This document shows, in pieces, positions 56,977 through 64,000 of a stretch of 64,000 bases of DNA. The stretch lies in contig DAOUAE010000050.1 in NCBI GenBank assembly GCA_034433795.1, positions 12,269 through 76,268 of the forward strand, written 5' to 3'. Position 1 is the stretch's first letter. Every line of letters starts with the position of its first letter. The stretch comes from DAOUAE01 sp034433795. GTDB lineage: Bacteria > Chloroflexota > UBA6077 > FW602-bin22 > DAOUAE01. The notes beneath the pieces were generated by a model. It was not told the DNA's origin. It made no database searches and saw nothing but the letters and a program-made list of their open reading frames with translations. A program made the position numbers and the translations under genes.

Positions 56977-58029
56977 TCAGGCGAAGAGGTAGCGCTCGAA
57001 GGGCAGGGCCACCTCGGTCCCGGTCCGGATGCTCTCCAGCCCGGCCTCCAGGATCTCCTGGGCGTCGCGCGAGATCACCGGGTCGCACTGGCCCTCGACC
57101 GGCCGGTTTTCGGTGATGCAGCGCAGGAAATACTCGGGGCCGTTGCGCTCGCCCTCTGGCAGCGGCGGTGGGGTGAGCGTCCGTCCCTCCGGGTTCTGCC
57201 GGTCGCAGAGCTCGACCACGCTCTCCCGACCCGACCCGCTGACCAGGAGCGTCCCCTCCGTTCCCCAGATGATCGGTCCGGGGCCGGGCTTGCGGCCGAC
57301 CATGCCCCAGGTTCCCTCGATGACGCTGAAGGCGCGCGGGTAGCGGAGGAGCAGGATCGCCGCGTCATCCACGTCGATATAGTCCTTGGTCAGCCGGCCG
57401 GCGCTGGCCTGGACCCGGCTGGGGTAACCCAGGAGCCAGCGGCTGAGGCTGGCGCCGTAGCCGCAGTAGTCCATATAGGCGCCGGCCCCGTTCAGTTCCC
57501 GATTGTAGAGCCAGCTGTAAAAGAACGGCGAGCAGCCGATCTCCTTCGGCCCCTGGTGGCCGGCGGCGTAGCGGAACTTGAACGGCCGGCCGATGGCGCC
57601 CTCCCGCACCAGCTGGGCGGCGTAGCGGATGGCCGGCGACCAGTAGGTCGGCCAGTTGACCATCAGCACCCGGTTGGCCCGCCGGCTGGCTGTCAGCATC
57701 CGGTCGGCCAGCGCCAGCGAGGCGGCCATGGGTTTTTCGACCATAACGTGCAGCCCGCGCTCCAGAGCCTCGACTGCCAGCAGGGCGGAGGTGCGGTTAT
57801 CGGCGAAGATGAAGACAGCGTCGAGCGATTCCTGTTCCCAGAGGTCCTGGTAGCGCGTGTAGAGTTTGACCGCGCCGTAGCGCTCCCGGACCCGCTCCAG
57901 GAGCGGTGGATTGGGATCGGCCGCCCCCACGAAGAGGGCGTTGGGCAGCTGGCTCAGCGCCTCCAGGTTCGACCAGATGTGGTCGTGCGTCAGCCCCACC
58001 ACCCCAACACGGATCTTCTCCTGCGCCAT
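56977..58029 (-). CDS. Gfo/Idh/MocA-family oxidoreductase (paralogue A)
   Basis: 350 residues. The N-terminus is GVVGLTHDHIWSN, not the usual GxGxxG, though the rest of the Rossmann domain and VEKPMA (Lys) are normal. C-terminal marks: LMVNWPTYWSPAIRYAAQL and WLYNRELNGAGAYMDYCGYG. It shares all these with the protein at 60150-61214, so the two arose by duplication. Probably a sugar dehydrogenase-like enzyme; the altered dinucleotide loop leaves the cofactor uncertain. RBS AGGAGG before ATG 58029. Confidence 0.85.
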   Translation of the reverse strand: MAQEKIRVGVVGLTHDHIWSNLEALSQLPNALFVGAADPNPPLLERVRERYGAVKLYTRYQDLWEQESLDAVFIFADNRTSALLAVEALERGLHVMVEKPMAASLALADRMLTASRRANRVLMVNWPTYWSPAIRYAAQLVREGAIGRPFKFRYAAGHQGPKEIGCSPFFYSWLYNRELNGAGAYMDYCGYGASLSRWLLGYPSRVQASAGRLTKDYIDVDDAAILLLRYPRAFSVIEGTWGMVGRKPGPGPIIWGTEGTLLVSGSGRESVVELCDRQNPEGRTLTPPPLPEGERNGPEYFLRCITENRPVEGQCDPVISRDAQEILEAGLESIRTGTEVALPFERYLFA

Positions 58030-58075
58030 GGTCGTGGCCTCCTTACACCGTGATCATCGGGGGGAGCGTTCGGCC

Positions 58076-59182
58076 TCAGCCGCCGAGCGGCAGATGGACC
58101 GGCCGCCCCGTTCGCCCGGACTCGTAGATCGCCTGGATGATCTCGATGGATTTGCGTCCCTCCTCGGCGGTGACCAGCGGGTCGCGGTTCTCGCGGATCG
58201 CCTGGAGGAAGTCGCGCAGCTGCAGCATATGGCACTCCGGGTTGCGCTCGGCCGAGCGCTGGCCGTCGGGCTGGAGGGCCGTGCGGAACATAAACGCTCC
58301 CCGGGCCTGCTCCTCCGCCAGGATCCGGGCGGCCTCGGCCTCCTCACCGGGGATGGTCCAGATATCGTTGACCCCGTACATCCCCTCGGGGTGCTCGAGG
58401 ATGCTGATGGTGGCGCCGTTCTCGCCGTGGATGGTGATGCGGGCGCCCAGTTGCGGGGTGATCGAGACGCTGGTCGAGATCACCCCCAGGGCGCCGTTCC
58501 GGAAGCGCAGGGCCGCCACCGCCGTGTCCTCGACCTCGATGTAGGGGTGGGTGAGGTTGGCCCAGAAGCCGAAGACCGTCTCGACCGGTCCCATCAGCCA
58601 CTGGAACATGTCGATGGCGTGGACGGCCTGATTGACCAGCACGCCACCGCCCTCGCTGTCCCAGCGACCGCGCCAGGGGTCGCGCTCGTAATAGGCCCGT
58701 GGCCGGTACCACTTGACCAGGCAGTCGCCCAGAATGATCCGCCCGAGCTTGCCGGCGGCGATGGCCTGGTGTGCCCGCTGGGCCGCCGGCCAGAACCGGC
58801 GCTGGAAGATCACACCGAACCGGATCCCGGCCCGGCGGGCGGCCGCGATGGCCCGGTCGGCCTCGCGCAGGTCCACGCTGAGGGGTTTCTCGACGATGAC
58901 GTGGACCCGGTGCTCGGCGCAGAGGATGGCCAGCGGGCAGTGCGAGGGATGAGGGGTGCAGACCGAGACCGCTTCGACCAGCCCGCTCTGGAGCAGCTGC
59001 CGGGCGTCGGTGAAGACGTGCGGCACGTCGTACCGGGCTGCCAGCGCCCGGGCCTTCTCGGGGACGGTGTCGCACACCGCCACCAGGTCGGCCTCGCCCA
59101 GATCCGCCAGACGGCGGATCGCCTCGGCGTGCATCTGGGCGATACCCCCACAGCCGATAATCCCGTAGGCGATCCGAGACAT
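58076..59182 (-). CDS. Gfo/Idh/MocA-family oxidoreductase
   Basis: 368 residues from ATG 59182, which is preceded by AGGAGAGGAG. Rossmann domain with YGIIGCGGIAQMHAEAI (normal GxGxxx), VEKPLS (Lys), then DSEGGGVLVNQAVHAIDMFQWLMG with the His/Asp pair of classical members. Likely NAD(P)-dependent oxidation of a sugar or polyol. Lies between two other catabolic genes with 13-46 base gaps, so co-transcribed. Confidence 0.9.
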   Translation of the reverse strand: MSRIAYGIIGCGGIAQMHAEAIRRLADLGEADLVAVCDTVPEKARALAARYDVPHVFTDARQLLQSGLVEAVSVCTPHPSHCPLAILCAEHRVHVIVEKPLSVDLREADRAIAAARRAGIRFGVIFQRRFWPAAQRAHQAIAAGKLGRIILGDCLVKWYRPRAYYERDPWRGRWDSEGGGVLVNQAVHAIDMFQWLMGPVETVFGFWANLTHPYIEVEDTAVAALRFRNGALGVISTSVSITPQLGARITIHGENGATISILEHPEGMYGVNDIWTIPGEEAEAARILAEEQARGAFMFRTALQPDGQRSAERNPECHMLQLRDFLQAIRENRDPLVTAEEGRKSIEIIQAIYESGRTGRPVHLPLGG

Positions 59183-59195
59183 CGCACTCCTCTCC

Positions 59196-60146
59196 TCACA
59201 CGGTCGTGGGCGCACTCTCGGTCAGGTGGTCCAGGGCCACCAGGGCCGCGCCGATGACCCCGGCCCGGTGGCCGAGGGCCGCCGGCACCACCCGCTGACT
59301 GTAGTCGTAGCGCGGGGCGTGCTGGCGGGCCATGGCCGCCCGCAGCGGCGCCAGCAGCCAGTCGCCCGCCTGGGCCAGCCCACCGCCGATGGCCAGCCGC
59401 TCTGGATCGAAGAGCCGGAAGAGGCTGACCAGGCCGGCGGCCAGGTAGGCCAGCGTCTGATCGCGCGCCGTCTGCGCCACCGGGTCGCCGGCGGCCGCCG
59501 CCCGGAGCAGCTCTTCCACCGTCAGGTCTTCGGCGGAGAGCGTCGAGCGCTGGCCGGCGGCCAGGGCCATCCGGGCGCGCTCGACCATCGCCCGGCCGGT
59601 CGCCTGGGTCTCCAGGCAGCCACGGGCGCCGCACCGGCAGGGCGGGCCGTCGACGGCGACGATGGTGTGGCCGATCTCGCCGGCCTCGCCGTGGGCCCCG
59701 CGGTAGAGCCGGCCGTCGGCGATGATGCCGGCCCCGATGCCGGTGCCCAGTGCGACATAGAGGAAGTGCCGGCAGCCCCGGCCGGCTCCCAGGGTGTATT
59801 CGGCCAGAGCGGCGGCGTTGGTGTCGTTCTCCAGGAAGGCCGGTCGGCCCAGGGCCTCGGCCACCAGCGGAGCCAGCGGCAGGTCACGCCAGGGGAGGTT
59901 GGCCGCCTCACGGCAGACGCCGCGCGCGCTGTCCACCGAGCCCGGCGCGGCCAGGCCGACGGCCAGCGGCGCCACCGGGGCGTGGGCCAGCAGGTCCCGG
60001 GCCAGCTGCACCACGGCGGTCACGATGGCTGCCGGATCGTCCGCCGGGGTGGGGCAGCGTCGCTCCACCAGGCAGTCTCCTTCGGCGGAGACCAGGCCGC
60101 CGGCGATCTTGGTTCCCCCGATGTCGAGGCCGAGCGCCAGTCGCAT
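59196..60146 (-). CDS. ROK-family sugar kinase
   Basis: 316 residues. ATP-binding start LALGLDIGGTKIAGGLV (D8), GxGxG-type ALGTGIGAGII, the EIGH motif (GEAGEIGHTIV) and zinc-binding C-x-C-G-x-x-G-C-x-E (CRCGARGCLE). There is no N-terminal helix-turn-helix, so it is a kinase (glucokinase or another hexokinase-like), not a ROK repressor. It phosphorylates a sugar in the cytoplasm, consistent with import by the MFS protein at 61310. Confidence 0.92.
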   Translation of the reverse strand: MRLALGLDIGGTKIAGGLVSAEGDCLVERRCPTPADDPAAIVTAVVQLARDLLAHAPVAPLAVGLAAPGSVDSARGVCREAANLPWRDLPLAPLVAEALGRPAFLENDTNAAALAEYTLGAGRGCRHFLYVALGTGIGAGIIADGRLYRGAHGEAGEIGHTIVAVDGPPCRCGARGCLETQATGRAMVERARMALAAGQRSTLSAEDLTVEELLRAAAAGDPVAQTARDQTLAYLAAGLVSLFRLFDPERLAIGGGLAQAGDWLLAPLRAAMARQHAPRYDYSQRVVPAALGHRAGVIGAALVALDHLTESAPTTV

Positions 60147-60149
60147 TGT

Positions 60150-61214
60150 CTAGACCGCGATCCGCGTGTCGAGCGGGAGCGAGACCTCCTGGCCGGTCTC
60201 GATGGCGATGAGGCCGGCCTCCAGGATCTCCTGGGTGTCCCGCGCGATGAGGTCGCTGCAGAGCCCCGTGATCGGCTCGCCGGTCTCCAGGGCCCGCAGG
60301 AAGAACTCGGTGGCGCTGCGCCGGCCGACCGGCAGCTCGGGCGGATCGATGATCTCGCCCTGGGGCTTCTGGCGGGTGATGACCTCGACCTGGCCGGTTC
60401 GGACGACGTGGCCCTCGCGGGTGCCGCCTTCACGGTGGACGATGATCACCCCGTCGCTGCCGTAGATGATCGGTCCGCCGGTGGGGCGCTGGCCGACCTG
60501 GGTCCACGAGGCCTCGGCGATGCCGATGGCGTGGTGGTGCCGGGTGAGGAGCACCGCGTTATCGTCGACGGTGATGGAGGTTTTCTGGAGCCGTCCGGCC
60601 ATGGCCATCACCCGTGTGGGCTGGCCCAGGAGATAGCGGATGATATTGGCGCCGTAGCAGCAGTAGTCGATATAGGCCCCGGCGCCGTTCAGCTGCCGGT
60701 CGTAGAGCCAGCGCCAGAAGTACTCGGAGCAGCCGTACTCTTTGGGCCCGGTGTGGCCCATCCGCACCCTGACCTGGAAGATCTCGCCCACCACTCCCTG
60801 CCGGGCCAGCTCGAGGGCGTGGACGATGGCCGGGTGCCAGGCGGTTGGCCAGTTGACCATCAGCAGCACCCCGTTGGCCCGGGCGGCGGCCAGCATGCGC
60901 TCGGCCTGGGCGAGCCGGGCGGCGAAGGGCTTCTCCAGCCAGATATGAATCCCCCGGTTGGCGGCCATCTCCACCACCTCGGCCTTGGCGCCGTTGGGCA
61001 GGTAGACCAGGACCGCCTCCGGGCGCTCTTTGTCCAGCAGCTCTTCGTACGACAGGTAGGTCCGTTCGACCCCGTACTCGCGCCGGATCTTCTCCAGGAG
61101 CGGTGGATGAGGGTCGGCGGCCGCCAGGACCACGTCGGGGCGCTGGACCAGTTCCGGCACATGGTGCCAGATATGGTCGTGCACGAGCCCCAGGAGGCCG
61201 ATACGGTGTGGCAT
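60150..61214 (-). CDS. Gfo/Idh/MocA-family oxidoreductase (paralogue B)
   Basis: 354 residues. GLLGLVHDHIWHH replaces the canonical dinucleotide loop; LEKPFA holds the Lys; LMVNWPTAWHPAIVHALEL and WLYDRQLNGAGAYIDYCCYG match the protein at 56977-58029. First gene of the ROK/dehydrogenase run: an own promoter and a 20-base palindrome lie just upstream (61234-61296). Start ATG 61214, GGGGGAAGG close by. Confidence 0.87.
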   Translation of the reverse strand: MPHRIGLLGLVHDHIWHHVPELVQRPDVVLAAADPHPPLLEKIRREYGVERTYLSYEELLDKERPEAVLVYLPNGAKAEVVEMAANRGIHIWLEKPFAARLAQAERMLAAARANGVLLMVNWPTAWHPAIVHALELARQGVVGEIFQVRVRMGHTGPKEYGCSEYFWRWLYDRQLNGAGAYIDYCCYGANIIRYLLGQPTRVMAMAGRLQKTSITVDDNAVLLTRHHHAIGIAEASWTQVGQRPTGGPIIYGSDGVIIVHREGGTREGHVVRTGQVEVITRQKPQGEIIDPPELPVGRRSATEFFLRALETGEPITGLCSDLIARDTQEILEAGLIAIETGQEVSLPLDTRIAV

Positions 61215-61233
61215 ACCTTCCCCCTTGGTGAGA

Positions 61234-61253
61234 CGGTGCCCCGCGGGGCACCG
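61234..61253. promoter_or_regulatory. 20-base palindrome, likely operator
   Basis: CGGTGCCCCGCGGGGCACCG is a perfect palindrome. It starts about 8 bases after the predicted transcription start of the 60150-61214 gene and ends before its ribosome site, an ideal repressor position. No regulator gene is in the neighbourhood. It could also fold as a leader hairpin. Confidence 0.55.
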
Positions 61254-61267
61254 CCGCCGGTGCGCTC

Positions 61268-61296
61268 ATCATGCCGCGCCCGGGGTGGCCTGTCAA
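61268..61296 (-). promoter_or_regulatory. Promoter of the ROK/dehydrogenase run
   Basis: Minus strand: consensus -35 TTGACA (61296 to 61291), 17 bases, -10 CATGAT (61273 to 61268). It separates this run from the MFS gene upstream on the same strand. Confidence 0.55.
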
Positions 61297-61309
61297 GGGG
61301 CTGGGACGG

Positions 61310-62506
61310 TCAGCGGGGGCGTCGGCTGGCCGGTTCGGGCAGGAGGCGCAGGGCCAGCAGCCCCACGCCGATGAGCACGGCGGCGGCCAGGTCGATCATC
61401 GTCGTCACCCCCAGGACCTGGGCCAGCGTGCCCCCTAGGGCGGAGCCGGCGATGCCGCCCAGTCCGTTGGCCGTATTGTAGAGGCCGGCCGCCCGTCCGC
61501 GGCCGGCCTGACCGGTCATCTCGGTGGCGTAGATCATCGCGATGGGGATGAAGGCGGCGAAGGCGAAGGCCCGCAGCGCCTGGATGCCCAGCAGCCAGGG
61601 CAGGGTCGGCAGAATCACGTAGAGCGCGAAGACCACGCCGCAGCTGAGGAGACCGGTCGCCAGCACCACGCGGCGGCCCAGGTGGTCGGAGAGGTGTCCG
61701 GTCAGTGGCATCAGGAGGGCTTCGCCGAAGGCGGCCAGCGCCCAGAGGCGGGTGATGTCGGTCTTCCAGAAGCCCAGGTCCTGCATGTAGACGGGCCAGA
61801 GGGGAACCACCGCTGTCATCGCCAGGTACCAGGTGAAGGCGACGAGCAGGAAGGGCAGGGCCGGGCGCAGAGAGAGCGGCGCGGCGACCCCGGGGGCCGG
61901 GGTCGCCGGACGGGGTGTGAAGGGCCGCTCCCGGATGGCCAGGGCCAGCAGAAAGGCCAGGGCGAAGAAGCCGGCGGAGAGCAGGAAGGGCAGGCGGAGC
62001 GAGAACTGGTCGGCCAGGCTGCCTCCGAAGAGGGCGGCCAGGGCGAAGGCCAGCGAGCCAAACGTCCGGTAGAGGCCCATCAGCCGGCCCCGGGCCGCGC
62101 GCTGCTCCAGCAGGTCGCCGATAAGGGCCAGGCTGGCGGTGTTGTAGGCGGCGAAGCAGACCGCCTCAAAGGCCCGGATGAGATAGGCGGCGGTGAAATG
62201 GGTGATGAGTCCCAGGCCCAGGTAGGCCAGGGTCAGTCCGGCCAGTCCCAGCAGGATCAGCGGCTTCCGTCGCCCCAGGCGGTCGGAGCGCCGTCCCCAG
62301 TAGTACTGGGCGGCCATCGCCGCCACCTGGTAGGTGGTCAGGACGGTGGCGATCTGCCAGTAGTCGGCTCCCAGGGCCCGGATCTGCAGGGCCAGGAGCG
62401 GGTTGGCCAGCCCGGCCGAGAGGAACTGCAGGAAGAGGATGGCGCTCAGCAGAGCGAAGGTTGCCCGCTCCGCCGACCACCGGATACTCAGCGGAAGCGT
62501 CAGCAC
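61310..62506 (-). CDS. MFS transporter
   Basis: 398 residues with about 12 hydrophobic segments. Between TM2 and TM3 is YWGRRSDRLGRRKPLIL, the MFS loop motif A (GxxxDRxGRR); the repeat in the second half is GHLSDHLGRRVVLATG. Probably a sugar or metabolite porter serving the adjacent catabolic genes. GTG start 15 bases after the dehydrogenase gene at 62522; these two form one transcript. Confidence 0.9.
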   Translation of the reverse strand: MLTLPLSIRWSAERATFALLSAILFLQFLSAGLANPLLALQIRALGADYWQIATVLTTYQVAAMAAQYYWGRRSDRLGRRKPLILLGLAGLTLAYLGLGLITHFTAAYLIRAFEAVCFAAYNTASLALIGDLLEQRAARGRLMGLYRTFGSLAFALAALFGGSLADQFSLRLPFLLSAGFFALAFLLALAIRERPFTPRPATPAPGVAAPLSLRPALPFLLVAFTWYLAMTAVVPLWPVYMQDLGFWKTDITRLWALAAFGEALLMPLTGHLSDHLGRRVVLATGLLSCGVVFALYVILPTLPWLLGIQALRAFAFAAFIPIAMIYATEMTGQAGRGRAAGLYNTANGLGGIAGSALGGTLAQVLGVTTMIDLAAAVLIGVGLLALRLLPEPASRRPR

Positions 62507-62521
62507 GGGGCGGTTCCCCCT

Positions 62522-63652
62522 CTAAAACAGGCGCGTGATCGTCTGGGTTCGGCCCTCGGTGGCGGCGGCGTAGGCTTTGAGCATCACCTCCAGGACGTGG
62601 CGGGCGTGCTCGCCGCTGATGATCGGCCGGCGCCGGTCGCGGAGGCACTCCAGGAAGTGCGGGATGCCGGCGCCCAGGTGCCAGCGGGGACCGGGCACCG
62701 CCGGTCGCTCCCAGCGGGGCTCGCCGGTGGGCAGGTCCTCCCCACGGTAGACCTCGATCTGGGGTGGGACTGGCTGCTGGGGATTCATGGTGATGACGCC
62801 GCTGCTGCCGTAGATCTCAAACTGGGGGCGGCGGGTGGCCAGCACATTGTAGCTGGCGTCGACCATCGCGAAGGTGGCGTTCCCGAAGTCCAGGAGCAGC
62901 AGGGTGGTGTCGTCCACCGCAACCGTGATCCGTCTGCCCTGGGCCACGCCCCCTTCGATGACCAGCTCCGGGACCTGGCGTCCGGAGAGGGCCGTCACCT
63001 GCCGGACCGGGCCGAGGAGGCCGGTGAGCGTGGTCAGGGCGTAGACGCCCAGGTCGAGGAGCGGTCCGGCGCCGGGCTGGTAGAACCAGGTGGGGTCGGT
63101 GGAGACCAGTCGTTCGGCCGGCAGGCCCAGATGCTCCAGCGCCCGGCGGTACCAGGCGAAGTAGCCCCGACGGGCCGGACCACCGTGGGCGGCGTGGCCG
63201 ATGGCGTAGCAGACCCGGCCGATGGCCCCCTCCTGAAGGAGCTGGCGGGCGACCTGATTGACCGGGTTCAGCATCACCGCCGGGGCCGAGGCGAAGATCA
63301 GGCCCCGCTGCTCGGCCTCAGCCAGCAGCCGGTCGGCCTCTTCCAGCGTCACCGCCAGGGTCTTTTCCGTATAGACGTGCTTGCCGGCCTGAAGCGCCGC
63401 CAGCGAGACGGCGAAGTGGTGCTGGTTGGGGGTCAGGTTGAGCACGGCCTCGACCGGTGCCTCCTGGAGGAAGCGATCGAGGTCGGTGTAGACCTGGGGC
63501 ACGGCGAACTGTTCGGCCGCCAGCCGGGCCCGGTCGGGGTCGCGGTCGCAGACCGCGGTGACGGTGCAGAGGTCCGCGCACTGTTTGAGGGTGGGAAGAT
63601 AAACGTAGGTGGCTACATCGCCACAGCCGATAACGCCCACACGGATGGTCAT
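62522..63652 (-). CDS. Gfo/Idh/MocA-family oxidoreductase
   Basis: 376 residues. Start ATG 63652 after AAAGGAG (7-base gap), giving MTIRVGVIGCGDVATYVYL with a normal dinucleotide loop. TEKTLA stands where EKP is usual (Lys kept, Pro to Thr). C-terminal marks PGAGPLLDLGVYALTTL and GAGIPHFLECLRDRRRP. An 80-codon upstream extension in frame has no family similarity. First gene of the transcript with the MFS porter. Confidence 0.9.
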   Translation of the reverse strand: MTIRVGVIGCGDVATYVYLPTLKQCADLCTVTAVCDRDPDRARLAAEQFAVPQVYTDLDRFLQEAPVEAVLNLTPNQHHFAVSLAALQAGKHVYTEKTLAVTLEEADRLLAEAEQRGLIFASAPAVMLNPVNQVARQLLQEGAIGRVCYAIGHAAHGGPARRGYFAWYRRALEHLGLPAERLVSTDPTWFYQPGAGPLLDLGVYALTTLTGLLGPVRQVTALSGRQVPELVIEGGVAQGRRITVAVDDTTLLLLDFGNATFAMVDASYNVLATRRPQFEIYGSSGVITMNPQQPVPPQIEVYRGEDLPTGEPRWERPAVPGPRWHLGAGIPHFLECLRDRRRPIISGEHARHVLEVMLKAYAAATEGRTQTITRLF

Positions 63653-63778
63653 CCTGGTCTCCTTTGGCGGCTGGGCCGCGGGTCGTTGGGGAGCCTGTCG
63701 CCGAGGGCGGCGTCGGTCGCGACCGGCGTGGCCGGAGGTCCGCTGGCTGAGGGCAGCCGACGAGGTGCGCCCCGGCGT

Positions 63779-63807
63779 ATTATAGCCCTGGTCGGGAGGG
63801 CTGTCCA
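63779..63807 (-). promoter_or_regulatory. Promoter of the dehydrogenase-MFS transcript
   Basis: Minus strand: -35 TGGACA (63807 to 63802), exactly 17 bases, perfect -10 TATAAT (63784 to 63779). It would start near 63772, giving a leader of about 120 bases before ATG 63652. Confidence 0.7.
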
Positions 63808-63896
63808 GCAAGGCCGAACCGGAGTACACGGGCCGGAGGCCGGCCGGGAACTCGAGGCAGGAACCCCCGGCGACTCTGCCCGAAACCACCCAGCCA

Positions 63897-63944
63897 GGCT
63901 TTCCCGATTCCCAACCCCTTAATACCTTGGGAATTGGGAAAGCC
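63897..63944. repeat. Long inverted repeat upstream of the dehydrogenase-MFS transcript
   Basis: Two 18-base arms (63897-63914 and 63927-63944) around a 12-base loop, identical except for one position that would be a G-U pair in RNA. Left arm GGCTTTCCCGATTCCCAA. No T-run on either side, so not a plain intrinsic terminator. It lies about 90 bases upstream of the -35 at 63807. The rest of 63653-64000 shows no coding frame I would call; a gene beyond the right edge may own this element. Confidence 0.6.
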
Positions 63945-64000
63945 AGCCCGTCTGCTTTGGTGCGCTGTGGGGAGCCGCCCGAGCCAGAGGCCCGCGAGTG

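Noticed and set aside
59196..60146. ROK protein as the repressor for the palindrome at 61234
   Set aside because: It has no helix-turn-helix domain and starts directly at the ATP-binding motif, so it is a kinase.

Overview
The window is about 64 kb of very GC-rich bacterial chromosome, densely coded, with short spacers and many GTG starts. Several features together suggest a monoderm Chloroflexota lineage, with Thermomicrobia-like bacteria the best guess. These are the fhaA/fhaB-SEDS-penicillin-binding-protein cluster (otherwise typical of Actinobacteria), a T-box leader on pheST, split glycine decarboxylase subunits (gcvPA/gcvPB), an LPxTG-type anchored protein, DUF2851, and many Gfo/Idh/MocA oxidoreductases beside TIM-barrel sugar isomerases. 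This is inference: there is no rRNA in the window and no search could be run. Flagellar genes are uncommon in that phylum, which makes the 45-54 kb block notable.

Layout. 1-3.9 kb: 3' part of a solute-binding lipoprotein gene and a multidomain sensor kinase. 3.9-10.4 kb: purK, purE, two FHA proteins, mtnP, a SEDS glycosyltransferase and an intact class B PBP, as one run. 10.5-12.3 kb: two membrane-anchored proteins of unknown function. 12.3-13.7 kb (minus): dtd, a zinc-ribbon protein, khpA. 13.8-19.1 kb: rpmI-rplT-SpoU methylase, then pheS-pheT behind a T-box whose Stem I lies inside the end of the methylase gene. 19.3-21.8 kb (minus): a two-component system. 22-29.5 kb: lysA, a CopC-like anchored protein, nadE (minus), a class-A serine hydrolase lipoprotein, and an isomerase-dehydrogenase pair closed by a strong terminator. 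29.6-30.9 kb (minus): a DnaJ fusion and a small anchored protein. 31-43.9 kb: a coiled-coil protein, a PBP2 homologue that has lost all three catalytic motifs, rodA, gcvPA-gcvPB, a solute-binding lipoprotein, a GNAT protein, a glycosyltransferase, trmD, an MBL hydrolase and an HpcH aldolase. 44-54 kb: a clan GH-A glycosidase and the flagellar genes flgC-fliF-fliH-fliI-fliJ-slt-flgB-fliE-fliK-flgD, in unusual order and without fliG. 54-63.7 kb (minus): DUF2851, an isomerase, mutM, four Gfo/Idh/MocA oxidoreductases, a ROK kinase and an MFS transporter, which look like a sugar catabolic cluster.

Main points. (1) The PBP2-like protein at 32322-34229 is full length but reads PPGGVFH, SCQ and VAGQ where the SxxK, SxN and KTG motifs should be. 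It is a candidate pseudo-transpeptidase paired with RodA, while the second SEDS-PBP pair at 7.7-10.4 kb is intact. (2) The glycosidase just upstream of flgC carries an N-terminal F-x-x-L-L element at the same depth as FliE, FliK and FlgD of the same block. It could be exported by the flagellar type III system, perhaps as a wall- or matrix-opening enzyme. (3) The pheST T-box overlaps the coding end of the upstream methylase gene. (4) A tandem CopC-like surface protein lacks its expected N-terminal copper ligand and ends in LPRTGG. Promoter calls are by eye and should be read as candidates.
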